Assembly (NCBI GenBank): GCA_963775625.1
Contig: CAVZJM010000005.1
Coordinates: forward strand, 36,182-100,181
From: JAIBJN01 sp963775625
GTDB lineage: Bacteria; Actinomycetota; Thermoleophilia; Gaiellales; Gaiellaceae
DNA length: 64,000 nucleotides
Reading direction: 5' to 3'
The position numbers and the translations under genes were made by a program. Under the pieces are notes generated by a model. That model was not told where the DNA came from, did not search any database, and worked only from the letters and a program-made list of their open reading frames with translations. This document shows, piece after piece, positions 17,606 to 25,992 of this stretch (position 1 is the first letter of the stretch; every line of letters starts with the position of its first letter).

Positions 17606-17798
17606 GGGTGAGATCGTACGGCGACAGCTCGACCTTCACACGGTCTCCGAGAAAGATCCTGATGCGATACCGCCGCATCTTCCCCGCCGTGTAGCCGAGC
17701 GTCTCGTGGCCGTTGTCGAGCTGGATGCGGAACATCCGGTTGCGGAGGGCCTCGACGATCTCGCCCTCCATCTCGATCTTCTCTTCCTTGTCGGCGAT
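17577..17798 (-). CDS. infA: Translation initiation factor IF-1 with apparent ATC start
   Basis: The 73-residue product is the exact usual length of actinobacterial IF-1, an OB-fold protein binding the 30S A site. Conserved stretches are EEKIEMEGEIVEAL, FRIQLDNGHE and KMRRYRIRI. The position of the normal start is ATC at 17796-17798, preceded by GGGAGGAGCT, a good ribosome site at normal distance. The only alternative in frame is a GTG at 17829-17831 that would add 11 residues and lacks a ribosome site. The gene overlaps trhA by 29 bases and lies downstream of csp. Confidence 0.9.
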   Translation of the reverse strand: MADKEEKIEMEGEIVEALRNRMFRIQLDNGHETLGYTAGKMRRYRIRIFLGDRVKVELSPYDLTRGRIVYRYR

Positions 17799-17842
17799 AG
17801 CTCCTCCCTCGTTCTCAACCCAAGGTAACACTCGGTTGCCGG

Positions 17843-17880
17843 GAGCGCCCGTGGCCGCCGGGGGCGGCCACGGGCGGCTC
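17843..17880 (-). terminator. Hairpin downstream of csp
   Basis: CCCGTGGCCGCC (17848-17859) pairs perfectly with GGCGGCCACGGG (17863-17874) around a 3-base loop, extended by partly paired flanks. It follows the csp stop by about 10 bases. There is no U-tract. It probably ends or attenuates transcription between csp and infA. Confidence 0.6.
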
Positions 17881-17890
17881 CGGCAGCGTC

Positions 17891-18100
17891 CTACGAGGCG
17901 ACCGGGGCGACGTTCGTCGCCTCCGGGCCCTTCGCGCCTTCGCGCGCCTCGTACTCGACGCGCGCGCCCTCGGCGAGGGTCTTGAAACCCTCACCGGCGA
18001 TGTTCGAATGGTGCACGAAAAGATCCTTCGTGCCCTCATCAGGGGTGATGAAGCCGTACCCCTTGCTGTCGTTGAACCACTTCACGGTTCCGCTGGCCAT
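17891..18100 (-). CDS. Cold-shock protein, CspA family
   Basis: A 69-residue single OB-fold nucleic-acid-binding protein. RNP1 KGYGFI is at residues 13-18 and RNP2 LFVHHS at 27-32. It has the Ala/Glu-rich C-terminus common in actinobacterial members. The ribosome site GGGAGGTG lies just upstream of the ATG. It would act as an RNA chaperone; cold induction cannot be judged. Confidence 0.95.
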   Translation of the reverse strand: MASGTVKWFNDSKGYGFITPDEGTKDLFVHHSNIAGEGFKTLAEGARVEYEAREGAKGPEATNVAPVAS

Positions 18101-18223
18101 AAGAAAACACCTCCCTCACCAAGTACAAGAACGGGTAAGGAAAGCGCCTTGCGCGAACCGGACTCGCTCTGGTTATCGCCCCGAGAATAGCAGGGCACCA
18201 GCGTTTCCCGGCATGCTGCGCCG

Positions 18224-18306
18224 GTGAGCGTCGAGACACGTGGATATTGCAAGCCGGCCTTCGCGCAGGTGCGCGAGGCCTTCGAGAGACCTGCAGGCTC
18301 GGCGGC
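18224..18306 (+). pseudogene. 5' remnant of a beta-lactamase-fold serine hydrolase
   Basis: A GTG-initiated reading gives VSVETRGYCKPAFAQVREAF, which resembles the extreme N-terminus of class-C-beta-lactamase-related esterases (EstB type). The similarity stops after about 25 residues and the rest of the 18307-18457 stretch holds no recognisable continuation. It is most likely a decayed fragment, but a chance match is possible. The remainder of this 357-base gap (18101-18223) is the csp leader. Confidence 0.3.
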
Positions 18307-18457
18307 TACGAGCGCACCCAGGCCTGCGAGGATGCGCTCGAGGAGATCCTCACGGCAGCCTGAGGCCCGCGACACCAGCGAGCGCGAAGTCCGCGCCTCG
18401 CCGCGACCGTGCTCGTGATGAGCGCCGTCATGGCCCTGCCGGGGCTCGCCGGGCTGG

Positions 18458-18961
18458 TCAGCTCGTCGCTCGCGGAGCCCTCGGAGCGAAGAAGCCTTCG
18501 AGCTCGGCGGGGCCCTCCGCGAGCTGGGCCCAACGCGTCGTGAAGGCGACGCTCGCCAGCGCGCCTGTCGGGAAGCGGTCGAGCGCATCGGCGCGACGCG
18601 TGAGAGCGAGGGCCAGCTCGTGCAGGGTCGGGTTGTGCCCGACGACGAGCACCGAGCCGACCGCTTCGTCAACCTCGCGCAGACGCGCGAGCACGTCGTC
18701 GACGCCCGCGCCGTAGAGCCCGTCCTCGAGCCGGATCTCCACGTCGCCGGCGAGCACCGGTAGAAGCGCGGCCAGCGTCTGCCGGGCGCGCAGGGCGGTC
18801 GAGCAGAGAACAAGCTCCGGTGCGATCTCCTCGCTCCGCAGCTGCTCGGCGATCCGCAGGGCGGCCTTCTCGCCGCGGGGAGCGAGCGGGCGCTCGTGGT
18901 CGGCGAGGCCGGGATCGTCCCAGCTCGACTTGGCGTGGCGGAGGAGGTGTAATCGCTTCAC
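18458..18961 (-). CDS. sixA: Phosphohistidine phosphatase, SixA-like
   Basis: A 167-residue histidine-phosphatase-superfamily protein with the RHG-type motif LLRHAKSSW at residues 5-13, DHERPLAPRGE, and the second catalytic His in VVGHNPT. SixA removes phosphate from His-containing phosphotransfer domains. The GTG at 18959-18961 places the motif at the expected distance. The gene is divergent from the large histidine kinase at 19036, 74 bases away, so a functional link is attractive but inferred. Confidence 0.85.
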   Translation of the reverse strand: MKRLHLLRHAKSSWDDPGLADHERPLAPRGEKAALRIAEQLRSEEIAPELVLCSTALRARQTLAALLPVLAGDVEIRLEDGLYGAGVDDVLARLREVDEAVGSVLVVGHNPTLHELALALTRRADALDRFPTGALASVAFTTRWAQLAEGPAELEGFFAPRAPRATS

Positions 18962-19035
18962 GAAAGGCGTATTCTCACGGTAATCCCGGGAAACCGCGGG
19001 AAGGAGACAGGCCCTCCTGGGCCGAAATTCGACCC

Positions 19036-21756
19036 GTGCCGAACTTGGCCACTCTGAAGGGGGCAGCCGTCCGCCCTTCGACACGCGTTCGCCGCTCAGT
19101 CGCAATCGTTCTCGGCATCCTGCTCGAGGCGCTGGTGATGCTGCTCGGAGACTGGCACGACCGCTATCCGGGGCTCGTCGTCGCCGCAGGGCTCGTCATC
19201 GCTGCGCTCGCCGGCTCCGCGGGCGGGATCTGGAGCGGCCTCGCCGTCGCCGCCGTCGGCTGGACGCTCCACTTCTTCTTCGTGGCCGACCAGGTCTGGC
19301 TGGCGCTGGCCGGGCTTCCGGCCTGGCTCGCGGTCGGCGGTCTCGCGGGCTGGCTCGCATTGGCCCGGCGGCGCACCTCGGAGGAACACGGCCTCGTTCT
19401 CGGCGAGCTCACCGCGGTGCGGGAGTCCGCCGCCGAGGCGATCGTCGGCATCGACCTCGAGGGCACGATCGTCAGCTGGAATGCCGGTGCCGAGGCGATC
19501 TACGGGTACGAGGCGGCCCAGGCGATCGGCCGGCCGATCTCCCTGCTGGCGCCCGACGCCGAGGACGAGGAGTCGATGCGCCCCGCCGTCGCCGCGCAGC
19601 TCGGCGAGCGCCTCGACGTCCCCAGCGCCGTCCACCGACACGAGAACGGCGACGAGCTCGCGGTCTCCCTGACAGTCGCCCCGATCCCGGACAGCGCGGG
19701 CGAGCCGACCGGCGCGGTGGTCGTGACCCGCGACATCGGCGAGCCGCAGCGCGCCGAGGCGCTTCAGCGCGAGAGCGAGGCCAAGTACCGGGCCCTGACG
19801 GAGCACCTGCCGACAATCACCTACGTCCACCCGCTCGGCGAGCGCGGCACCCCGCTCTACGTGAGCCCCCAGGTCGCGGCGATCCTCGGCTACGGCGCCG
19901 ACGAATGGCTCGCCAAGCCCAGCCTCTTCTTCCAGCTGGTACACCAGGACGACCGCGAGCGCGTCTCCGCCGAGATCGCCGCTGCGTCAGCGGGCGCGAG
20001 ACCGCTCCGGTGCGAGTACCGGATGCTGTCGCGGGACGGCCGGATCGTCTGGGTGCACGACGAGGCCGTGACGGTGCGCGACGACGACGGCCGGCCGCTC
20101 TACGTCCAGGGCTACCTGCTCGACGTCAGCGAGCGCCGGCATGCCGGGGAGGAGCGGGAGCGACTCCTGGCCGCCGAGCGCGCCGCCGCCGCCGAGGCGC
20201 TGGACCGGCAGCGGAAGCTCGACGTTCTCGCGCGCGCGGGCGAGATCCTCGCCTCCTCGCCGAACTACCAGGCCACGCTCCGGCGCGTCGCCGAGCTCGC
20301 CGTCCGCGACCTGGCCGACTGGTGCGTCGTCGACCTGATCGACGACGACGGCACCGCAACCCGGCTCGCCGCAGCCAACTCCGGGCCCGGCGTGCCGCCA
20401 GGGGACGCGCCCGGCCCGTCGCCGGAGCCCGAGATCCTGGAGGTGGCCGAGCGCGGCAAGCCCGAGCTCTCCGAATCGCGCATGTGCATCCCCCTGCGCG
20501 CCCGGGGGCGCACGCTCGGCGCGCTCACGCTTCTCACGCGCGCGCCGGGCCGCTCCTACGGAGCCGACGACCTGGCGGCAGCGCAGGACCTCGCCGGGAT
20601 GACGTCGCTGGCGATCGACAACGCCCGCCTGACGCGCGAGGTGGAGGAGTCCGCGGACGCCGCGCGCGTGCTCACGTACGTCGCCGACGGCGTCGTGCTC
20701 GTCGACCAGACCGGGACGATCCGCCTGTGGAACCCGGCCGCGGTCGCGATCACCGGCCTCGCGCCCGACGAAGTGCTGGGCCGGCCCGCCGGCGACGCGA
20801 TCGCGGGCTGGAAGGGCGTGGCCGACCGGATCCCCGTGGGCACGGCGGCCGAGTCCGTGCAACCGGAGACGTTTCCGCTCGAGAGCGTGCGCGGCGAGCG
20901 CTGGATCTCCATTTCCGGCGTCGACTTCTTCGGCGGCATCGTCTACGCCTTCCGCGACGTCACGGATGCCCGCCGGCTCGAGGAGCTGAAGGCGGACTTC
21001 GTCGCCACTGCCTCGCACGAGCTGCGCACGCCGCTCGCGGCCGTCTACGGCGCCGCCCAGACGCTCCGCCGCCACGACTTCGCCCTCGACGAGGCCGGGC
21101 GCAACCGCTTCGTCTCCCTGATCGTGGACGAGTCCGAGCGGCTGAACCGCATCGTCAACGAGATCCTCCTCGCCAACCAGCTGGATGCCGGGCGTCTCGA
21201 CCTCCTCGAGGAGCCTTTCGACGCCGCGGACCTCGTCCAGCGGGTCGTCGAGTCCGCCCGGGAGCACGGTCCGCCCGGGATCCGCTTCGAGACGATCGTC
21301 TCCGAGTCGACGCCGCCGGTGGCCGCCGACCGCGACCGGGTGCGCCAGGTGCTCGTCAACCTGGTCGAGAACGCGATCAAGTACTCGCCCGACGGCGGCC
21401 CCATTCAGGTCGGGGCTCAACCGGCCGAGGGCTCCGTCTGCTTCTACGTGCGCGACGAGGGCCTCGGCATCCCGGCCGACGAGCAGGCCCGGATCTTCGA
21501 GAAGTTCTACCGCCTCGACCCGGAGATGACGCGCGGGATCGGCGGCACCGGCCTCGGCCTCTACATCTGCAGCGAGCTGCTCGAGCGCATGGACGGCCGC
21601 ATCTGGGTCGAGTCCCAGGAGGGGGCCGGCTCCACCTTCTCCTTCGAGCTCCCCGCGGCGGAGCCCGCCGCGCGTCCGGCCGCCGTTGGTGAGGCGCACG
21701 ATCTCACCGACGCCCTCCGCCCGCCCGGCCCGGGCGCGCTCCCGGGCGTTGGGTAG
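19036..21756 (+). CDS. Hybrid-sensor histidine kinase: membrane, PAS, PAS, GAF, PAS, HisKA, HATPase
   Basis: A 906-residue membrane-bound sensor kinase. Order: KdpD-like membrane domain (about 17-95), PAS (118-240), PAS with PAC (245-375), GAF (395-540), PAS (545-650), HisKA with phosphoacceptor H661 (ATASHELRTPLAAV) and HATPase (about 755-870; NLVENAIKYSPDGG and GIGGTGLGLYI). There is no receiver domain and no response-regulator gene nearby, so it is an orphan kinase. A low-complexity Pro/Gly/Ala tail of about 30 residues follows the ATPase. The start GTG at 19036 precedes the first helix but its ribosome site is weak. Divergent from sixA. Confidence 0.88.
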   Translation: MPNLATLKGAAVRPSTRVRRSVAIVLGILLEALVMLLGDWHDRYPGLVVAAGLVIAALAGSAGGIWSGLAVAAVGWTLHFFFVADQVWLALAGLPAWLAVGGLAGWLALARRRTSEEHGLVLGELTAVRESAAEAIVGIDLEGTIVSWNAGAEAIYGYEAAQAIGRPISLLAPDAEDEESMRPAVAAQLGERLDVPSAVHRHENGDELAVSLTVAPIPDSAGEPTGAVVVTRDIGEPQRAEALQRESEAKYRALTEHLPTITYVHPLGERGTPLYVSPQVAAILGYGADEWLAKPSLFFQLVHQDDRERVSAEIAAASAGARPLRCEYRMLSRDGRIVWVHDEAVTVRDDDGRPLYVQGYLLDVSERRHAGEERERLLAAERAAAAEALDRQRKLDVLARAGEILASSPNYQATLRRVAELAVRDLADWCVVDLIDDDGTATRLAAANSGPGVPPGDAPGPSPEPEILEVAERGKPELSESRMCIPLRARGRTLGALTLLTRAPGRSYGADDLAAAQDLAGMTSLAIDNARLTREVEESADAARVLTYVADGVVLVDQTGTIRLWNPAAVAITGLAPDEVLGRPAGDAIAGWKGVADRIPVGTAAESVQPETFPLESVRGERWISISGVDFFGGIVYAFRDVTDARRLEELKADFVATASHELRTPLAAVYGAAQTLRRHDFALDEAGRNRFVSLIVDESERLNRIVNEILLANQLDAGRLDLLEEPFDAADLVQRVVESAREHGPPGIRFETIVSESTPPVAADRDRVRQVLVNLVENAIKYSPDGGPIQVGAQPAEGSVCFYVRDEGLGIPADEQARIFEKFYRLDPEMTRGIGGTGLGLYICSELLERMDGRIWVESQEGAGSTFSFELPAAEPAARPAAVGEAHDLTDALRPPGPGALPGVG

Positions 21757-21776
21757 GAAAAGCTTGGCGGAATAGT

Positions 21777-21806
21777 GCTCGTAGCCAAGGCTACGGGCGC
21801 GACTGA
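21777..21806. repeat. Palindromic intergenic repeat, copy C (partial)
   Basis: In inverted orientation this 30-base segment reproduces 6483-6513: 19 identical bases, a shorter loop, then 10 identical bases. It forms the hairpin CGTAGCC-AA-GGCTACG. It lies 20 bases after the kinase stop, so it could serve as its terminator. Confidence 0.55.
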
Positions 21807-21895
21807 CGTATGGCACGATCTCGCAGGTGACCAGCAGACCCGCCGCGGCGCAGCGCCTGAGCGACCTCGCACGGCTGACATCCAGGAGCTGATCG

Positions 21896-22357
21896 ATGGC
21901 TGAGAGGAAACCTGCAAAGCAGGGCACGACGAAGTCCGCCAAGAAGTCCCAGGGATTCTCGGCCGAGGAACGGGCCGCGATGAGGGAGCGCGCCCAGGAG
22001 CTGAAGGCGGAAGCACGCAAGGCGGACGGGGAGAAGGCCCTGCTCGCGAAGGTCGCGGAGATGCCGGAGCCGGATCGCGTCATGGCCGAGCGGCTCCACG
22101 CGATCGTCAAGGCCAGCGCGCCGGACCTCTCGCCGAAGACCTGGTACGGGATGCCCGCCTATGCCGACACGGACGGCAAGGTCGTCATCTACTTCCAGAG
22201 CGCGCACAAGTTCGATTCGAGGTACGCGACCTTCGGCTTCAACGACACCGCGAACCTCGACGACGGCGCCATGTGGCCGACCTCCTTCGCGCTGAGGCAG
22301 TTGACCGCCGCCGACGAGAAGAAGATCGCCGCGCTGGTGAAGAAAGCGGTGAGCTGA
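21896..22357 (+). CDS. DUF1801-like protein
   Basis: A 153-residue cytosolic protein. The Lys/Ala-rich N-terminus (about 1-50) is probably a disordered or helical tail. The C-terminal ~100 residues resemble the DUF1801/YdhG fold, with the typical PKTWYGMPAY stretch, VVIYFQSAHKFDSRYATFGF, and LDDGAMWPTSFAL near the end. AGGAG lies upstream of the ATG. Related proteins have been called iron chaperones, but no such role can be read from this sequence. Confidence 0.75.
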   Translation: MAERKPAKQGTTKSAKKSQGFSAEERAAMRERAQELKAEARKADGEKALLAKVAEMPEPDRVMAERLHAIVKASAPDLSPKTWYGMPAYADTDGKVVIYFQSAHKFDSRYATFGFNDTANLDDGAMWPTSFALRQLTAADEKKIAALVKKAVS

Positions 22358-22373
22358 GGACCGAGCTCGCCCT

Positions 22374-23084
22374 CTACGTGCGCCGCTGCTTGAGGCTGCG
22401 GAGCTCTTCGAGCTCCCGCTCGCTCGGCGGCTCCGTGACGGCGAGCGGCTCGCGGACGCGCAGTGGCCAGCCCGTCGCCTCCAGCACCTGACCGACGTCG
22501 ACGCCGGAGTGCAGCGCCGTCAGCTCGAGCTCGCCGTCCTCGCCGGGCTCCAAGACGCCGAGATCGGTGATCACCATGAAGGCATCGCCGCCGCGGCCGA
22601 GCGAGGTGACGAAGTCGAGGCGCTCGACGAACGCGCGCGGCGAGTGCCGGAGCATGACGATGACCTTCCGTACCGCCGCAGCGATCTCCGGCGCGCCTCC
22701 GGCGCCGGGCAGGCGCACCTTGGGGCGATCGTAGGAGCCGATCACGGTCGTGTTGATGTTCCCGCGCCTGTCGATCTGAGCCGCCCCGAGGAAGCCGACG
22801 TCCATGCGCCCTCCACCGATCCAGTAGCTGAACATCTCCGGGACGGAGACGAGCTCGTCGGCGGTGGCCGCCAGGTCGTCGTCGCCGATCGAGAGCGGCA
22901 GGTTGACGGGCTTGGCGCCGATCGCGCCCGACTCGTAGACGAGCACGCAGTCGGGCGCGTGGAGCCGCCGGGCGAGGTTCGCTGCCGCGTTCGGCGGGCC
23001 CACCCCGACGAGGCAGACCTCGCCGTTCACGAGGGCCCGCGCCGCCTGGACGGTCATGACCTCCTCGGGCGTCGGGCCTGTCAT
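22374..23084 (-). CDS. CoA-transferase family, beta subunit (IpdB-like)
   Basis: Family-I CoA-transferase small subunit, 236 residues. The glycine-rich GVGPPNAAANLARRL near residue 28 and YESGAIG near 50 (position of the catalytic Glu loop) are family features, as is RGNINTTVIG. Paired with the alpha gene through an ATGA overlap at 23081-23084. Best resemblance is to the IpdAB pair of steroid-ring degradation, which acts as a CoA-thioester ring hydrolase. Related subunits move CoA between acids. No other steroid genes are nearby, so the substrate is open. Confidence 0.82.
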   Translation of the reverse strand: MTGPTPEEVMTVQAARALVNGEVCLVGVGPPNAAANLARRLHAPDCVLVYESGAIGAKPVNLPLSIGDDDLAATADELVSVPEMFSYWIGGGRMDVGFLGAAQIDRRGNINTTVIGSYDRPKVRLPGAGGAPEIAAAVRKVIVMLRHSPRAFVERLDFVTSLGRGGDAFMVITDLGVLEPGEDGELELTALHSGVDVGQVLEATGWPLRVREPLAVTEPPSERELEELRSLKQRRT

Positions 23085-23896
23085 GGCTCCAGCACGTGCT
23101 CGCGCATCCATTCGGAGAAGCGGTCGCGGTCGCGTGAGATCTCGTCCCACTCGGCATAGAACGCGTTGTCGCGGACCGAGTAGCCGGCCGCATAGGACGG
23201 CCAGGCGCCGCCGGGCAGGAGGACGATCGCGTCGAGGACCCAGGCCGGCAGGAAGACCGCGTGGGGCCGCGGCTCGAGCTCGTCGACCACCTCCTCGACT
23301 GTCACGATGGCGCGCTTCGCGGCGAGCACCGCCTCCTTCTGGACGCCTGCGAGACCCCAGAGCATCACGTTGCCCTGCGGGTCGGCCTGCTGTGCATGGA
23401 TGATCGCGACGTCCGGGTTGATCGCCTTCACGGCGCTCACGCGCTCGCCGGTGAAGGGGCTCTCGAGCGGCGCCACCGAGTCGTTCTCGGCGAGAAGGTC
23501 GGTTCCCTCGTATCCCCGCAGAACGCCGAAGGGGAGGTGGGCGGCGCCCGCGGCGTAGGCGGCCGCGAGCCCGGCGTGGGAGTGCTCGACGACGCTCAGC
23601 TCACGCGGCCAGCCGTTCTCCACGGAGTCCCGGAAGCGATGCAGCGAGCCGACCCCGGGGTTGCCGCCGTAGGAGAAGGTCAGCTGCCTGGCACACCCCA
23701 TCCCGATCAGCTGGTCGTAGATGACGTCGGGGGTCATGCGGACGAGCGCGAGCTCTCGCCTCTCCTGCCGGATGATCTCGTGGCCTGCGGCGAACGGGAC
23801 GAGGTGCGTGAAGCCCTCGAGGGCGATCTCGTCCCCGTCGTGGACGTGCTCGGCGACCGCGTCCGAGAGCGAGAGAACCCTCGCAGTCCGCCCCAT
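23081..23896 (-). CDS. CoA-transferase family, alpha subunit (IpdA-like)
   Basis: Large subunit of the heteromeric CoA-transferase-fold enzyme, 271 residues. The start ATG at 23894-23896 gives MGRTARVLSLSDAVAEHVHDG. Family features are DGDEIALEGFTHLVPFAAGHEIIRQ, SYGGNPGVGSLHRFRD and ADPQGNVMLWG. It is the first gene of the pair. Cytosolic. Function as in the beta entry: a CoA transferase, or an IpdAB-type hydrolase of a ring-containing CoA ester. Confidence 0.82.
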   Translation of the reverse strand: MGRTARVLSLSDAVAEHVHDGDEIALEGFTHLVPFAAGHEIIRQERRELALVRMTPDVIYDQLIGMGCARQLTFSYGGNPGVGSLHRFRDSVENGWPRELSVVEHSHAGLAAAYAAGAAHLPFGVLRGYEGTDLLAENDSVAPLESPFTGERVSAVKAINPDVAIIHAQQADPQGNVMLWGLAGVQKEAVLAAKRAIVTVEEVVDELEPRPHAVFLPAWVLDAIVLLPGGAWPSYAAGYSVRDNAFYAEWDEISRDRDRFSEWMREHVLEP

Positions 23897-23913
23897 GCTC
23901 GCTCGACCTTGGT

Positions 23914-24735
23914 CTAGGCCTCGACGCCGTACGCCTCGGTGAACGCCTCGGCCGCGTACGCGAGCGAGGCGTAGCCGAAGCCGCCGTCGCCCCAGTCGGT
24001 GCCCCAGCTGTTCCGGACGATGAACCGCCCCGACGTGTAGCCGACGAGGGCGACGGCGTGCCCGCCGCGCGTGGTCTCCGGGAGATACTCGTCGAGGTTG
24101 CCGCTGTTGGCGGTCGCGGCGTACCACGTCGCGTCGACGTTCAGCCGGGTGAGAATGGGCCCCTTGGTGGCCAGCCAGATGCGCCAGTTGGTCTGGCTCG
24201 TCCCCAGGTTGAAGTAGGCGAGGATCTTCAGCCTCGCTGCGATCGCGTAGAACGTGCTCGCCTGGCCGGGGTAGAGCTTGCCGGAGCTGAACGACAGGAC
24301 CGTGTCGCGAACGACGCCGAACTTGCGCGCGATGTCGAGAGCGGTCTTGATGCTCGTCCCCTCCGTCTCGATGAAGGTGGTCGGCCTGGTGATGAACGGA
24401 TCCGTCTCCTTGGACGCCATCCAGACGAACCGCGGCGAGAGCGGGGTGGTCTGGGGAATCCGGCCGTCCTGCGCGAAGTGCCAGCGCAGCACCGAGTCGG
24501 CGCAGGCCCAACCCACGCAGGAGCCGGTCGAGCCCTGGTCGCCGACATTCCACCAGGTCGCGCGCAGGTCCTTCGACGCGGGGATCGCCGGCGCGGCCAG
24601 GACCATGTCGGCCCCGGCCGCCGTCTCGAAGGTCCAGTCCTCCTCCGTCTTCGGCGACGGCTTGGCGTTGAGAATCCGCTTCGGCTGCCGCTTGCGGGTC
24701 GCCTTCCGCCTCGTGGTCTTCCGTGGTCTGGCCAC
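23914..24735 (-). CDS. Papain-family (C1) cysteine peptidase without signal peptide
   Basis: A 273-residue papain-fold protein. Catalytic Cys is in QGSTGSCVGWACA (about residue 73), His in GGHAVALVGY (about 228) and Asn in FIVRNSWGTDWG; the oxyanion Gln precedes the Cys. The GTG start is supported by AGGAGGTG 4 bases upstream. The N-terminus is strongly basic (RPRKTTRRKATRKRQPKR) with no secretion signal or propeptide of usual size, so an intracellular, possibly nucleic-acid-associated role is possible. Bacterial C1 proteins are often secreted, which makes this odd. Confidence 0.82.
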   Translation of the reverse strand: MARPRKTTRRKATRKRQPKRILNAKPSPKTEEDWTFETAAGADMVLAAPAIPASKDLRATWWNVGDQGSTGSCVGWACADSVLRWHFAQDGRIPQTTPLSPRFVWMASKETDPFITRPTTFIETEGTSIKTALDIARKFGVVRDTVLSFSSGKLYPGQASTFYAIAARLKILAYFNLGTSQTNWRIWLATKGPILTRLNVDATWYAATANSGNLDEYLPETTRGGHAVALVGYTSGRFIVRNSWGTDWGDGGFGYASLAYAAEAFTEAYGVEA

Positions 24736-24816
24736 CGGGCACCTCCTGGGCGGGGAAACGTGAAAGCGCGCCGAGTCTAGATGCCGCGGGCCGTCACTGT
24801 CGCGTAGCCTCCCGCC

Positions 24817-25992
24817 GTGCGACGCCTGCTCGTCTATGCCGGCGTGTTCGTGCTCGGGGCGCTCGTGCTCCGGGTCGCAGTGGTGCCGGCCGAGGTCTGC
24901 CCGTCCCTCACTCCCGCCGAGGCGCGGAGCGCGATCGCGGAAGCGGCCGGCTGGCTCGAGCGCGGCGCCCGGCCCGGAGGTCGCTACACGTACGGCTACG
25001 ACCGGGAGGCCGACAGCGTCTCCGAGGACTACAACATCACCCGGCACGCGGGCGTGATGATGGGCCTCTACCGGCTCGCCGCCGAGACCGGCGACGAGGA
25101 GGCCCTCGCCGCGGCCGAGCACGGCCTGCCCCTCCTGCACGCCAACCTCCTCCGACACGATGGTTGGACTGCCTTTGCCGAGCCGGGCCAGGATGCGAGG
25201 CTCGGCGCGAGCGCGCTCGTCGCCGCGGCGCTCGTCCAGCGCCGGCTGGCCACCGGCGACACGAGCGAGGACGGGCTCCTGCACGAGCTTGCACGCTTCC
25301 TCCGGGCCCAGCAGCAGGCGGACGGGAGCGTGCTCGGCGTCTGGAGCCGGGCGACCGAGCGCCCCGTGCCGGGCGAGTACGCGAAGTTCGGCACCGGGCA
25401 GGCTCTGTGGACGTTCGCGCTCATGGACGAGCTCTTCCCTGACGAGGGGTGGAACGAGCCCGCGCGCCGCCTGGCGCGTTTCGTGTCGACGCGGCGCGAC
25501 GACGTCGAGGGCTACTTCCTCACGTTCCCGGACCACTGGGCCGCGTACGGCCTGGCCCAGCTGGGGCCGGAGGGGCTCGGCGAGCCGGAGATCGCATACG
25601 CGCGCCGGCTGGCCGGGATCTTCGGGCTCAACTCCCGGCTCGAGTCGCAGAGCGGAGGGACGGGGCTCCGGCGGCTGCTGCGCGGCGAGCCGGCCTCCGG
25701 CGCCGGCCTCGGGACCGTGACCGAGGGCCTGGCCCAGCTCTGGCAGCTCAGCCTGGTCGATCCGCGGCTGGGCGACCTGACCGAGGATCTGGAGACACGC
25801 CTCCGCTGCACGGCAGGCCGCACGGCGAAGCGCCAGATCGACCGGGTCGAGGCGCAGGACGCACCCCGCCCGCTGCTCGCGCGCGGCGCCTGGTTCACCG
25901 AAGGCGGCTACACGCAGATGGATCACCAGCGCCACCCGCTCTCAGGCCTTCTTCTCACGCTTCCGCTCCTGGAGCGCGACGCGGCGAGATGA
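24817..25992 (+). CDS. Membrane-anchored alpha/alpha-toroid-like protein, unknown
   Basis: A 391-residue protein with an N-terminal hydrophobic anchor (about 5-25) followed by repeated helical pairs. The alternation (AAGWLERGARPGGRYTYGYD, GLYRLAAETGDEEAL, ALVQRRLATGD and LARFLRAQQQADGSV) is like the alpha/alpha-barrels of glycan- or terpene-active enzymes. I do not recognise a catalytic motif. Its stop overlaps the start of the next membrane-protein gene (ATGA), so the two are coupled. Confidence 0.65.
   Translation: MRRLLVYAGVFVLGALVLRVAVVPAEVCPSLTPAEARSAIAEAAGWLERGARPGGRYTYGYDREADSVSEDYNITRHAGVMMGLYRLAAETGDEEALAAAEHGLPLLHANLLRHDGWTAFAEPGQDARLGASALVAAALVQRRLATGDTSEDGLLHELARFLRAQQQADGSVLGVWSRATERPVPGEYAKFGTGQALWTFALMDELFPDEGWNEPARRLARFVSTRRDDVEGYFLTFPDHWAAYGLAQLGPEGLGEPEIAYARRLAGIFGLNSRLESQSGGTGLRRLLRGEPASGAGLGTVTEGLAQLWQLSLVDPRLGDLTEDLETRLRCTAGRTAKRQIDRVEAQDAPRPLLARGAWFTEGGYTQMDHQRHPLSGLLLTLPLLERDAAR

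Noticed and set aside
18285..18364. Short coding-like stretch (GGYERTQACEDALEEILTAA then stop) after the hydrolase remnant
   Set aside because: No start, no recognised family and only about 25 codons; it could be a remnant but cannot be supported.
21660..21756. C-terminal Pro/Gly tail of the histidine kinase as a separate domain
   Set aside because: It is low-complexity and ends just before the palindromic repeat; it may be read-through into non-domain sequence.
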